Shown here: one piece after another, positions 51,175 through 59,513 of the stretch
Numbering within the stretch: position 1 is the first letter of the stretch
Layout: each line of letters begins with the position of its first letter
DNA from: an uncultured Dehalococcoidia bacterium
GTDB lineage: Bacteria > Chloroflexota > Dehalococcoidia > Lucifugimonadales > UBA1123
Assembly (NCBI GenBank): GCA_958296105.1
Contig: OY282441.1
Span: forward strand, 3,110,773-3,174,772
Direction: 5' to 3'
DNA length: 64,000 nt
Made by a program: the position numbers and the translations under genes
The notes under the pieces: model-generated
Seen by the model: the letters and a program-made list of their open reading frames with translations, nothing else
What the model was told of the DNA's origin: nothing
Databases searched by the model: none

Positions 51175-51212
51175 CCCCATGCCGCTCCATTCAGGGCGCG
51201 AGCGGCATGGGG
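51175..51212 (+). promoter_or_regulatory. Perfect 13-bp intercistronic hairpin
   Basis: CCCCATGCCGCTC pairs exactly with GAGCGGCATGGGG across a 12-nt loop, between the binding-protein gene and the permease genes. There is no T-run. This is the usual form of an mRNA-end stabiliser or attenuator that raises binding-protein levels above the permeases. Confidence 0.7.
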
Positions 51213-51259
51213 TGGCACATCGTTTTAGCGCCCTCGTGCATCCCACTCGATGAAGTCCC

Positions 51260-52207
51260 ATGCAGCGCTACCTGATTCGCAGGTTTATCTTCTCACTGTT
51301 CGCCATCTGGGCAACCATGACGGTGACTTTCATCTTCATGCGCCTGCTTCCGGGCGACCCCGTAACCACACTGGTGGGCGAGGAGGGCGACCCCGCGCAG
51401 ATAGAGATCATCAAGGCGCGGCTCGGCCTTGATCAGCCCGTCCCCGTGCAGTACTTCTACTACATCAGAAGCCTGGTTACCCTGGATCTGGGAGACAGCA
51501 TATACCTGCGGCTGCCAGTCATGGATCAGATGGTGGAGGCGCTCCCGCGCACACTCTCGCTCTCGGTGGTGTCGTTCTTCGCCGGAGTTGCTATTGGCCT
51601 TCCGGCGGGCATAATCTCCGCCATAAGACGCTATTCCGTATGGGACCACGTGGCAACGTTCATCGCCTTTCTCGGACTTGCCATGCCCGGCTTCTGGCTC
51701 GGCATCTTGCTGATAATCGTCTTCGGCGTGCAGCTCGGCTGGCTTCCCGTCTTCGGCTACATGCCAATCGGAGAGGGCGTGTGGGAGTGGCTGAGCCGCC
51801 TCATTCTGCCCGCTCTGGCGACTGGAACCGGGTTCGCCGCGATATTGGCGCGTCAGACCCGCTCCGCCATGCTCGAAGTGCTTTCGCAAGACTACATCCG
51901 CACCGCATACGCCAAGGGCATGAGGGAGCGCGTGGTCATATTCAGACACGCCCTCCGAAACGGACTCATCCCCGTGGTTACCGTCATGGGCATAGCCCTT
52001 GCGATTCTGCTCAACGGCGCGGTGATCACCGAGAACGTGTTCGCCATCAGGGGACTCGGCAGGCTGTTCATAGACGCCATACTGGGGCGAGACTATCCCA
52101 TCGTGCAGGGCGTCATCCTGCTGGTAGCCTGCATATTCATATTTATGAACTTCTTCGTAGACATACTCTACGCGGTGATCAATCCGCGCATACGCTACAC
52201 CGACTAG
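51260..52207 (+). CDS. ABC transporter permease, DppB type
   Basis: 315 residues with six helices. The N-terminal RYLIRRFIFSLFAIWATM, MRLLPGDP and LGLDQPVPVQY are typical DppB/OppB. The ATPase-contact EAA loop is EVLSQDYIRTAYAKGMRERV. It is followed after 10 bp by the second permease. Substrate class is peptide/nickel, set by family only. Confidence 0.94.
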   Translation: MQRYLIRRFIFSLFAIWATMTVTFIFMRLLPGDPVTTLVGEEGDPAQIEIIKARLGLDQPVPVQYFYYIRSLVTLDLGDSIYLRLPVMDQMVEALPRTLSLSVVSFFAGVAIGLPAGIISAIRRYSVWDHVATFIAFLGLAMPGFWLGILLIIVFGVQLGWLPVFGYMPIGEGVWEWLSRLILPALATGTGFAAILARQTRSAMLEVLSQDYIRTAYAKGMRERVVIFRHALRNGLIPVVTVMGIALAILLNGAVITENVFAIRGLGRLFIDAILGRDYPIVQGVILLVACIFIFMNFFVDILYAVINPRIRYTD

Positions 52208-52217
52208 GCGAGACCAT

Positions 52218-53120
52218 ATGGCACAAGACACTGCCGCACAGTTCGAGCTAAGCGGAGAGAGCAGCCGAAGGCGCGGCTTCAGGTACTTCGCGCGCAGATT
52301 CTCACGAGACAAGCGCGCCATGCTCGGCTTGGTGATAGTGGCGGCGTTCGCCCTCAGCGCGCTGCTGGGTCAGCTCGCCGCGCCATACGATCCGAGCGCG
52401 CAGGCATACGAGCTTCTGGAGCCTCCGAGCATCGGCCACCCACTGGGAACCGACAACCTCGGCAGAGACGTACTCAGCCGCATCATAGTTGGCGCGCGCA
52501 TCTCCATGGTCGTGGGCATCAGCACCGTGGCGCTCGCCGCCTCCATCGGCATCGTACTCGGCGTGGCGGCCGGCTACTACGGCGGCTGGATAGACATGAT
52601 CGTCATGCGTCTCATAGACGTACTCTGGGCATTCCCCAACTTCATTCTCGCCGTAATGCTGGTGGCGATCTTCGGACTGGGGCTGGCGAACGTGATAGTT
52701 GCCATTTCCCTCGCATACGTAGACGACTTCGCCCGTGTGATTCGCGGAATGGTGCTGATGCTGAAGGAAGAAGACTTCGTCACCGCCGGGCGCGCGATGG
52801 GGTCTTCCAACCGCAGGCTCATGTTCAGGCACATCTTCCCCAACGCCTTGCCTCCCGTGATCGTTCAGGCGAGCGTGTTCGTGGCTGGGGCGATACTCGC
52901 GGAGGCTGGCTTGACCTTCCTTGGGCTGGGAGTATCCCCGCTCACCCCCACGTGGGCATCCATACTCAACGATGCGCGCCCCTTCTTCACCCGCGCTTGG
53001 TGGCTCGCCACGTTCCCCGGACTCGTAATCATGCTGGTGGTGCTGGCGGTGAACTTCGTCGGAGACGCCATCCGCGACATCAACGACGTGAGAGAGTACG
53101 GGCCGGGCGTAACTTCTTGA
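52218..53120 (+). CDS. ABC transporter permease, DppC type
   Basis: 300 residues. A cytoplasmic N-terminal stretch leads into DKRAMLGLVIVAAFALSALL. PPSIGHPLGTDNLGRDVLSR is the family signature and EEDFVTAGRAMGSSNRRLMF the EAA loop. No ATPase genes follow; the next gene is on the same strand but has its own promoter. The ATPases must be supplied elsewhere. Confidence 0.94.
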   Translation: MAQDTAAQFELSGESSRRRGFRYFARRFSRDKRAMLGLVIVAAFALSALLGQLAAPYDPSAQAYELLEPPSIGHPLGTDNLGRDVLSRIIVGARISMVVGISTVALAASIGIVLGVAAGYYGGWIDMIVMRLIDVLWAFPNFILAVMLVAIFGLGLANVIVAISLAYVDDFARVIRGMVLMLKEEDFVTAGRAMGSSNRRLMFRHIFPNALPPVIVQASVFVAGAILAEAGLTFLGLGVSPLTPTWASILNDARPFFTRAWWLATFPGLVIMLVVLAVNFVGDAIRDINDVREYGPGVTS

Positions 53121-53172
53121 TGAGCAGAGACGTGAATACTGCCCTTACATTCACAATCTCCAAAGCAAAGGG

Positions 53173-53201
53173 TTGACATCCCTGTACCCTCTTTTTACTA
53201 T
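53173..53201 (+). promoter_or_regulatory. Sigma70-like promoter of the small protein/dGTPase pair
   Basis: Exact TTGACA, a 17-bp spacer and TACTAT, 48 bp before the ATG at 53250. It marks a new transcription unit after the permeases. Confidence 0.65.
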
Positions 53202-53249
53202 TGCGCTCCGAATCGGCAAGATGCTGCACTGTTCTCAGGGGAGGCACAC

Positions 53250-53489
53250 ATGACACTCGAAGAGTACAAAGCGGCAAAGCCCAGGCTGATAGAGCTTCTG
53301 TCCGAATCCGAACCCCTGCCTCCGCGCGCGCTCCACGAGAAGCTGATGAAAGACGGGCATCTTCCCAAGCGCGAAGCCTATGACGCTATCGCACGGATGA
53401 TTGACGACGGCACCATAGATCTGAGAATCGACCGCAGGTTCGAATTTGTTCCGGATCCCCAGACTCACTGGACGCTTCCCCGAAGGTAG
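53250..53489 (+). CDS. Small predicted winged-helix-like protein
   Basis: 79 residues: MTLEEYKAAKPRLIELLSES, LPPRALHEKLMKDGHLPKR, EAYDAIARMIDDGTIDLRID and FEFVPDPQTHWTLPRR. Helix-helix-helix followed by a beta hairpin resembles a minimal winged helix, but I recognise no family. Ribosome site GGGGAGG. It ends 12 bp before the dGTPase gene and shares its promoter, so it may regulate or partner it (inference). Confidence 0.7.
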   Translation: MTLEEYKAAKPRLIELLSESEPLPPRALHEKLMKDGHLPKREAYDAIARMIDDGTIDLRIDRRFEFVPDPQTHWTLPRR

Positions 53490-53501
53490 CTCGCGTGCAG
53501 T

Positions 53502-54836
53502 ATGCCTTCACCAAGCCGCGAAGATCGGTTCTATGCCGATGACCGCCCTCCCGACCGGCGGACAGAAGGACAGCGTGACCGGGATCGGGTTCTGTACGCA
53601 TCCGCTTTCAGAAGACTCGGCGGCGTTACCCAAGTAGCCGCAGCCAGTGAGCGAATCGTCTTCCGCAACCGCTTGACTCACACTCTGGAAGTCGCTCAGA
53701 TTGCCAGACGGCTCGCCGAGTACACCGTACATGATCAGCAGGATGAAGCCGATGCGCTGGGCGGAGTAGATCCTGACGTTGTCGAAGCCGCCGCGTTTGC
53801 CCATGACTTGGGGCATCCTCCTTTTGGACACGTCTCCGAAACGAAGCTGGATGAGCTTGTGCGGCAGCTCGGCAACTCCGACGGGTTCGAGGGCAATCCT
53901 CAATCATTTCGTATCGTCACGAATCTTGCCCTCAGGCGTCGAAATTTTCACGGACTCAATCTGACTCGCGCGACGCTGAACGCTATCCTGAAGTATCCAT
54001 GGCTGCGAAGTAGGGATGGCGGACTGCGCGAACACAAGTGGGGCGCATACAGCTCTGAGAGTGAAGAATTTCACTGGGCGCGTGCGCTTACATCGGGAGA
54101 CGCCAAAAGCGCGGAAGCCGAGTTGATGGATTGGGCAGACGACATCGCATACTCGGTCCACGATTTGGACGACTTCTACCGGGCGGGGCTGATTCCTCTC
54201 GACAGGCTGCTGAATGACACTGACGAGCGCGACCGATTCCTAGAGAAGATGGTCAACCGGCAAGGTGCTGATTCGCAGTCGTGGGACTCCAGTGACCTGG
54301 AGAGTATATTCGATTATCTGCTCGATCTGATTCGTCCTTACCAACCCCTGAGCCGCCCATACAGCGGAATCCGAGAACAGAGAGCTGCCTTACGCTCATT
54401 GACCGCATTACTGATTAGACGATACGTTACCGACGCCATCCATCTTCGTCAGCCAGATGAGAGCAACCCGCGCTGCATGTCCATTACTCCAGAATTCCGG
54501 ACTGAGATCGAGATACTGAAGCAGCTAACTCGGGAATACGTGATAAACGCTCCCGCGCTGGCGACTCAGCAGTACGGCCAACGCAGGCTGATCGCAGACC
54601 TATTCGAGATTCTAGCCGATGCAGCCCGTAAGTCCGATTTCGGAGTCTTCTCGCCCAGATTCTCGGAACACTTGCAAGATACCCTCCGTGCCGAGGGGCG
54701 CAAGGCTTCCGACCGAGAGATAACCCGTGTGGCAGCCGATTACATATCGGGAATGACGGAACGAGAGGCTATCGAACTCCATCAGAGGATGACCGGCGCC
54801 TCCCTTGGCTCCGTGCTGGACCCGTTCTCGCCCTAA
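53502..54836 (+). CDS. dgt: dGTP triphosphohydrolase-like HD protein
   Basis: 444 residues. The HD site is spread over RNRLTHTLEVAQIARRLAEY (His) and EAAAFAHDLGHPPFGH (His-Asp). The downstream Asp lies in ELMDWADDIAYSVHDLDDFY. Residues DRVLYASAFRRLGGVTQVAA precede it. dGTPases hydrolyse dNTPs to nucleosides plus triphosphate; some bacterial relatives limit phage DNA synthesis. It forms a two-gene unit with the 79-aa protein. The surrounding codons look a little less GC-rich than neighbouring genes, compatible with lateral gain but not proof. Confidence 0.9.
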   Translation: MPSPSREDRFYADDRPPDRRTEGQRDRDRVLYASAFRRLGGVTQVAAASERIVFRNRLTHTLEVAQIARRLAEYTVHDQQDEADALGGVDPDVVEAAAFAHDLGHPPFGHVSETKLDELVRQLGNSDGFEGNPQSFRIVTNLALRRRNFHGLNLTRATLNAILKYPWLRSRDGGLREHKWGAYSSESEEFHWARALTSGDAKSAEAELMDWADDIAYSVHDLDDFYRAGLIPLDRLLNDTDERDRFLEKMVNRQGADSQSWDSSDLESIFDYLLDLIRPYQPLSRPYSGIREQRAALRSLTALLIRRYVTDAIHLRQPDESNPRCMSITPEFRTEIEILKQLTREYVINAPALATQQYGQRRLIADLFEILADAARKSDFGVFSPRFSEHLQDTLRAEGRKASDREITRVAADYISGMTEREAIELHQRMTGASLGSVLDPFSP

Positions 54837-54845
54837 CTGATTCGG

Positions 54846-55916
54846 ATGCTCCGCATGAAGCTCAGATACCGCAGACACCCGACCGCTGAGACGGTCGCGC
54901 TGGGCATGATCTTCCTGCTCGCGCTGGCTGCCGCCGTCCTCTACTTCACGCGAGACGCGGACGACATCGCCGCCCCCGCGTCCGGCTGGCGCTGGAAACA
55001 GATCGACTCAGGGGCGGATTCCACCCTGCTGGACATCGAGTTCGTCGATTCGCTCAACGGCTGGGCGGTGGGCGAGAACGGCGCGATCATCGCCACCACG
55101 GACGGCGGAAACACGTGGACGCCGCAGGATTCGGGGTTCGAGATCACACTGCGCGGCGTGGACTTCGCCGACGAGCGCGCGGGATGGGCAGTCGGACATC
55201 TCGGCCTGATTCTCCACACCGCAGACGGCGGGCGCAGCTGGTCTGCGCAGGGCGCTGAGGTCGCCTTGGGGCAGAACCTGATAGAGGTCCGCTTCGCGGA
55301 TAGGAGCAATGGCTGGATCATCTCCGAGCGCGGCAGCTTCGCGCTCAGAACCACGGACGGCGGCGACACTTGGGAGCGACGCTTCTTCGACAACACGCTG
55401 CCGAGATCGGACGCCTTCATCTTGGACGACAGCCGCGCTTGGGTCGCCCTGAAATCCGGCGGCGTCCTTTCGACCGAGAACGGAGGTGAGTCGTGGCAGC
55501 TGCGCGAGGGCGTCAATCGTGTCCAGATCGGCGCCATGGGCATCTTCTTTCTGGATGACAGACGCGGATGGATCGCCGGTTGGCGCGGCAAGGAGCGGGG
55601 CATTGGCTCCGGCGTCCAGCTCGTCAAGTACCTCACCGACGGCATGATCGCCCGCACCATCGACGGAGGACAGACTTGGACGCGCGTCGATTCAGACACC
55701 GGCAGGTTCATGTGGGACGTGGCGTTCTTGGACGAGAGCGAGGGTTGGGCAGTAGGCTCGTTCGGCGCTGCGCTGCACTCCACCGATGGCGGCATGACAT
55801 GGCAGCCCCAGCCGCAGATCACCGAATCTACACTGAGGGCGCTGGAGTTCTGGGGCCCGAACACAGGCTGGGCAGTGGGCGATGACGGAGCGCTGCTGAA
55901 GTTCAGCAGAGAGTGA
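54846..55916 (+). CDS. Ycf48-like BNR-propeller, membrane-anchored
   Basis: 356 residues. A single N-terminal helix (VALGMIFLLALAAAVLYFT) anchors the protein. Blades with GWAVGENGAIIATTDGGNTW, GWAVGHLGLILHTADGGRSW, WAVGSFGAALHSTDGGMTW and WAVGDDGALLKFSRE follow. It is related in fold, but not obviously in detail, to the lipoprotein at 47726-48793. It starts 9 bp after the dGTPase stop and converges with the DnaJ gene. Function unknown. Confidence 0.82.
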   Translation: MLRMKLRYRRHPTAETVALGMIFLLALAAAVLYFTRDADDIAAPASGWRWKQIDSGADSTLLDIEFVDSLNGWAVGENGAIIATTDGGNTWTPQDSGFEITLRGVDFADERAGWAVGHLGLILHTADGGRSWSAQGAEVALGQNLIEVRFADRSNGWIISERGSFALRTTDGGDTWERRFFDNTLPRSDAFILDDSRAWVALKSGGVLSTENGGESWQLREGVNRVQIGAMGIFFLDDRRGWIAGWRGKERGIGSGVQLVKYLTDGMIARTIDGGQTWTRVDSDTGRFMWDVAFLDESEGWAVGSFGAALHSTDGGMTWQPQPQITESTLRALEFWGPNTGWAVGDDGALLKFSRE

Positions 55917-55920
55917 TTGG

Positions 55921-56811
55921 TCAGCCCCTCTCCGCCCTCAGCTCGCGGAAGCGCGCGATCAGCTCTCGCTCCTCGTCCGTCAGCGATTCCGGCATCTGCG
56001 GCTTGACGGTCACGTACAGATCGCCCATCGCGTCGGTCGAACCCAGCTTGGGCATTCCCTGCCCGCGCAGCCGTATGTTCTGCCCGTTCTGGCTGTTGGC
56101 TGGTATCCCGACCCATATCGTCCGCCCGTCCAGCGTCCGCACCTGCGCCTCGCCGCCCAGAATCGCCTGCTCGAACGGGATGTTGGCGTCGGTGTACAGG
56201 TCTGCCCCGTCGCGCCTGAATACACGGTGAGGTTCTACCGATACCCTGATGCGGATTTCGATTCCACGCTCCGGCGTCACGCGCACGATGCTGCCATCGT
56301 CGACTCCCCGCGGAATGTCCACCTCGAACCGGCGGACGCTTCCGCGCGCGGTTCGGGATACTGTCATGGTGGTACCTGCGTATGCCTGCTCTAGGGATAT
56401 GGTTTCCGAAAGCTCAGACGGGGGCGCGGCAGTTTCGACCCGTCCGCCGCGGTATCTGCCGATATCGCCGAGGATGTCTTCGAACTCGGCAAAGATGTCG
56501 TCGGACTCCTGCCGCCAGTTTCCCCGACGTCCCGCGCCCGTGAAGTCATGCGAGGCCCTCGACGCCCTGCGCTGCGCCTCGATGTGGTCGGCCTGCTTCC
56601 ACCGCTCACCGTAGGCATCGTACTTTCGGCGACTGTCCGAGTCAGACAGAACCTCATAGGCTTCGTTGATCTGCTTGAACTTCGCCTCAGCGCCCTCGTC
56701 GCCCGGATTCAGGTCAGGGTGATACTTGCGCGCAAGCTCTCTGAAAGCCCGCCTTATCTCTTTCTGATCCGCATTCTTCTGGATGCCGAGAACGTTGTAA
56801 TAGTCCGCCAT
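55921..56811 (-). CDS. CbpA-like DnaJ-family chaperone
   Basis: 296 residues from the ATG at 56811 ([15 protein letters not shown]). The J domain runs over residues 1-70 with the HPD triad in [20 protein letters not shown] middle Arg/Gly/Asp-rich linker follows. The two C-terminal substrate domains include [17 protein letters not shown] and [20 protein letters not shown], then [20 protein letters not shown]. It lacks the zinc-finger repeats of true DnaJ, so it is the CbpA/DnaJ2 type that works with DnaK. It is divergent from hsp20, consistent with joint heat-stress control. Confidence 0.9.
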   Translation of the reverse strand: MADYYNVLGIQKNADQKEIRRAFRELARKYHPDLNPGDEGAEAKFKQINEAYEVLSDSDSRRKYDAYGERWKQADHIEAQRRASRASHDFTGAGRRGNWRQESDDIFAEFEDILGDIGRYRGGRVETAAPPSELSETISLEQAYAGTTMTVSRTARGSVRRFEVDIPRGVDDGSIVRVTPERGIEIRIRVSVEPHRVFRRDGADLYTDANIPFEQAILGGEAQVRTLDGRTIWVGIPANSQNGQNIRLRGQGMPKLGSTDAMGDLYVTVKPQMPESLTDEERELIARFRELRAERG

Positions 56812-56910
56812 TGTCCCTGTCATCCGAATATTTACTGTCACCGCATTATAGCAAATACACATGCCTGAGCATATGATGTTCGATGTTTACAGCAATATAT
56901 CTGATTCGTA

Positions 56911-56939
56911 TTGACTAAACTATATTGCTTTCCTATAAT
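56911..56939 (+). promoter_or_regulatory. Near-consensus sigma70 promoter of hsp20
   Basis: TTGACT, a 17-bp spacer and perfect TATAAT, about 75 bp before the hsp20 ATG. On the other strand a TATAAT (56845-56850) could serve the dnaJ-like gene, but no -35 box is recognisable. No CIRCE inverted repeat is seen. Confidence 0.75.
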
Positions 56940-57013
56940 GAATTCATCGTATCGAAAGGCAACTTAGCCACAGTCGAAACAGAGTGTGAGCCATAGCAAG
57001 GAGGTTGACAGAA

Positions 57014-57448
57014 ATGACGATGCAGAGATGGACACCGTTCGCGGAGCTGAGGCGCATGGACGAGGTCTTCGACAGAATCTGGAACGGCGACCTGCGCGAG
57101 GCGGGACACCGGATCGCACGCTGGGACTTCCCCATGGATGTCTGGCAGGAGGGCGACGACCTGATCGTGCAGGCTTCCCTGCCGGGGGCGAAGCCGGAGG
57201 AGATCAGCGTCACCATCGAGGACAGCCTTCTGACCATAGAGGGCGAGTCCAGCTCCGAGAGCGAGGAGCGGAAGGGAGACTATCTTCTGCGCGAGCGGCG
57301 CTCGGGGCGCTTCCACCGCTCGCTGCGCCTGCCCAGCTCGGTGGACGCGGAGAAGGCGACCCCGACCTACGAGAACGGCATCCTCACCATCACGGTTCCC
57401 AAGGAGGAGGCTAGGAAGCCCCGCCGGCTGGAGATAAAGTCCGGCTGA
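57014..57448 (+). CDS. Hsp20/alpha-crystallin family small heat-shock protein
   Basis: 144 residues from the ATG at 57014, with AGGAGG nine bases upstream; a TTG three codons earlier is possible. The N-terminus MQRWTPFAELRRMDEVFDRI is typical. The alpha-crystallin domain has FPMDVWQEGDDLIVQASLPG and DYLLRERRSGRFHRSLRLPS, and ends in YENGILTITVPKEEARK with a C-terminal tail for oligomerisation. It binds unfolding proteins without ATP. Confidence 0.95.
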   Translation: MTMQRWTPFAELRRMDEVFDRIWNGDLREAGHRIARWDFPMDVWQEGDDLIVQASLPGAKPEEISVTIEDSLLTIEGESSSESEERKGDYLLRERRSGRFHRSLRLPSSVDAEKATPTYENGILTITVPKEEARKPRRLEIKSG

Positions 57449-57477
57449 GTCCGGGCTGACCCGTCCACACCCATTCA

Positions 57478-57510
57478 GGGGGCGGCCAGAAGGTCGCCCC
57501 TTTTTTCTTT
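57478..57510 (+). terminator. Rho-independent terminator after hsp20
   Basis: GGGGCGGCC pairs with GGTCGCCCC over an AGAA loop (one G-U pair), immediately followed by TTTTTTCTTT. A classical terminator 30 bp after the stop. Confidence 0.9.
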
Positions 57511-57536
57511 GCGCGTTATAATGAACCGAGCCATCT

Positions 57537-57986
57537 ATGAACGAACGCCACGAACGCGAAACAATCTGGGGAATAGACCCCAGAGATAGAAAGTGGTTCC
57601 AGGTTCTGACTCTGGTCGTTGGAATCACGATTTCCGCAGTACTGACGCAGTTGGAGCTAAGCTACGGATCCGCGCCCAATCACATGGCGCGAAACATCGT
57701 TTTGGGAATCGGGGGGAGTTTCGTCGCGGCTGGGTTCTTCTCTTGGGCGATATTGCATAGCAAGGGGTTGATCATGGCAATGGCAGATTGGATCAGAGAG
57801 CAGACCGCAAAGAGCAGGAAGAAGAGAGAAAGGGAGTTGCAGGAGACGGCGCGAAGAAGTCGGCAGGAGGGCCTGCAGAAGGGCATTCAGGAGGGCCGAC
57901 AGGAGGGATACGCGCTTGGCTACGCCGACGCCAGAGCGGGAAAGCCGTCCCAGCCGCCTGATGACGTCGCCGCCATCTCTTCCTGA
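57537..57986 (+). CDS. Two-helix membrane protein with a charged C-terminal tail
   Basis: 149 residues: two membrane helices (QVLTLVVGITISAVLTQLEL and NIVLGIGGSFVAAGFFSWAI), then a charged stretch with REQTAKSRKKRERELQETA and a Gly-rich run GLQKGIQEGRQEGYALGYA. I recognise no family. The last 90 residues are repeated at the start of the adenosyltransferase gene 110 bp downstream. Confidence 0.6.
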   Translation: MNERHERETIWGIDPRDRKWFQVLTLVVGITISAVLTQLELSYGSAPNHMARNIVLGIGGSFVAAGFFSWAILHSKGLIMAMADWIREQTAKSRKKRERELQETARRSRQEGLQKGIQEGRQEGYALGYADARAGKPSQPPDDVAAISS

Positions 57987-58320
57987 ATCCAAGCGCGAGA
58001 CGGGGAACGAGACACCTGAGAACCTACACGCGATCAGGGAAGTTTCATCGCGGCTGTTTTCCTCCTTGGGCGACGCTGCATAGCAAGGAGTCGATCATGA
58101 CAATGGCAGATTGGATCAGAGAGCAGACCGCAAAGAGCAGGGAGAAGAGAGAAAGGGAGTTGCAGGAGACGGCGCGAAGACTCCGTCAAGAGGCATACAC
58201 GCTTGGCTACGCCGACGCCAGAGCGGGAAAGCCGTCCCAGTTTCCTGATGACGACGTCGCCAGCTTCTTCCTGAATACAAGCGCGAGATGGGGAACGAGA
58301 CACTTGAGAATCTACACGCG
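57713..58320. repeat. Partial tandem duplication joining two genes
   Basis: Copy 1 (57713-58037) and copy 2 (58038-58320) share the coding region of the charged tail and the first bases of the adenosyltransferase reading frame (CTACACGCGATCAGG occurs in both). Copy 2 lacks about 45 bp. The duplication unit spanned the junction between the membrane protein and the adenosyltransferase. Confidence 0.8.
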
Positions 58321-58867
58321 ATCAGGGGACGAAGGCGAGACGGGGCTGCTCTTTGGCGGCAGAGTCTCGAAGTCGGATATTCGCGCCGAAGCCTACGGCT
58401 CGACCGATCACGCCGTATCGGCGATCGGCTTGGCGCGCGCCATGTCAGTCGAGGACAGAGTGAAGGATGCGCTGCTCGACGTCCAGCGCGAAATGTTCAT
58501 GATCGGAGCGGAGCTCGCCACGCACACCGAGAACCGCGCCATCTTGCTGGAACGCTTCCAGATCGTCACCCAAGACCACGTCGCCCGTCTCGAATCTCTG
58601 ATAGACGAGATCGGAGAGCAGGTCGAGCTTCCGCCCAACTTCATCATCCCCGGCGCGTCTTCAGGCTCGGCGGCGCTCGACGTGGCGCGGACACAGGTGC
58701 GCACAGCCGAGCGGCGCGTAGTGGAGCTGCGCGAAGCCGGGCTGCTGCCGAACGTACACGTACTCATCTACCTGAACCGACTCTCGGACCTGCTCTTCAT
58801 GCTGGCGCGCTACGAAGACCGCCACCTGCCCTTCGAGATCGTAACCGGCGAGCCACCGCAGCAGTAG
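58097..58867 (+). CDS. PduO-type cob(I)alamin adenosyltransferase with a duplicated N-terminal extension
   Basis: 256 residues as read from the ATG at 58097, which has AAGGAG six bases upstream. Residues 70-256 are a PduO-type adenosyltransferase: LRIYTRSGDEGETGLLFGGR, RAEAYGSTDHAVSAIGLARA, LDVARTQVRTAERRVVELRE and the YLNRLSDLLFMLARYE end. Residues 1-62 copy the charged tail of the preceding membrane protein. A TTG at 58304 would give a normal 187-residue enzyme. Thus the gene was fused to a duplicated fragment and may now be translated as a chimera. It precedes hisH by 22 bp. Confidence 0.8.
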   Translation: MTMADWIREQTAKSREKRERELQETARRLRQEAYTLGYADARAGKPSQFPDDDVASFFLNTSARWGTRHLRIYTRSGDEGETGLLFGGRVSKSDIRAEAYGSTDHAVSAIGLARAMSVEDRVKDALLDVQREMFMIGAELATHTENRAILLERFQIVTQDHVARLESLIDEIGEQVELPPNFIIPGASSGSAALDVARTQVRTAERRVVELREAGLLPNVHVLIYLNRLSDLLFMLARYEDRHLPFEIVTGEPPQQ

Positions 58868-58889
58868 AAGGGGAGCGGCAGAAGGACTG

Positions 58890-59510
58890 ATGGCGAAGAC
58901 GACCGTAGCGATAGTCGATTACGACGCAGGCAACTTGCGCAGCGTTCAGAAGGCGTTGGAGAAGTTCGGCGCGCGCGCCGAAATCACCTCGTCCGCCGCC
59001 GTGATCGAAGCGGCGGATGCGGTCGTCGTTCCCGGACAGGGCGCGTGCGACTCCTCGATGCGCAATCTGCGAGAGCGTGAGCTGGTCGACCCCATCCGCG
59101 ATTCGATAGCCAGCGGCAGGCCGTTCTTGGGCGTCTGTCTGGGCTTGCAGCTGCTCTTGGACGCATCGGACGAAGGGGAGGAACCCTGTCTCGGCATAGC
59201 GCGCGGCAGATGCAGACGGCTGCCCGGCGGCCAGAAGATTCCGCATATGGGATGGAATCAGGTCGTCTGGCGCAAGCAGCACCCCTTCTTCGAAGGCGTG
59301 CCGAACGGCTCGCACTTCTACTTCGTCCACAGCTACTACGCCGACCCGGAGGACTCGTCCATCATAGCGGCAGCCACCGATTACGGCGTGGAGTTTTGCA
59401 GCGCGGTAGCTTGGGACTCGGTGGCGGCGGTGCAGTTCCACCCGGAAAAGAGCGGCAGCATTGGTCTCAAGATATACGAGAACTTCGTGCGCTGCGCGAG
59501 CGAGCGCTGA
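58890..59510 (+). CDS. hisH: Imidazole glycerol phosphate synthase, glutaminase subunit HisH
   Basis: 206 residues. VAIVDYDAGNLRSVQKALEK, the nucleophile in PFLGVCLGLQLLLDASDEGE, the KIPHMGWNQVVW loop and the VQFHPEKSGSIGLKIYENFV His-x-Glu are present. It makes ammonia for HisF. It starts the his gene run, followed 3 bp later by hisA. Confidence 0.95.
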   Translation: MAKTTVAIVDYDAGNLRSVQKALEKFGARAEITSSAAVIEAADAVVVPGQGACDSSMRNLRERELVDPIRDSIASGRPFLGVCLGLQLLLDASDEGEEPCLGIARGRCRRLPGGQKIPHMGWNQVVWRKQHPFFEGVPNGSHFYFVHSYYADPEDSSIIAAATDYGVEFCSAVAWDSVAAVQFHPEKSGSIGLKIYENFVRCASER

Positions 59511-59513
59511 ACA

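Noticed and set aside
56880-57010. CIRCE/HrcA element upstream of hsp20
   Set aside because: No TTAGCACTC...GAGTGCTAA inverted repeat is found; only a sigma70-like promoter is visible.
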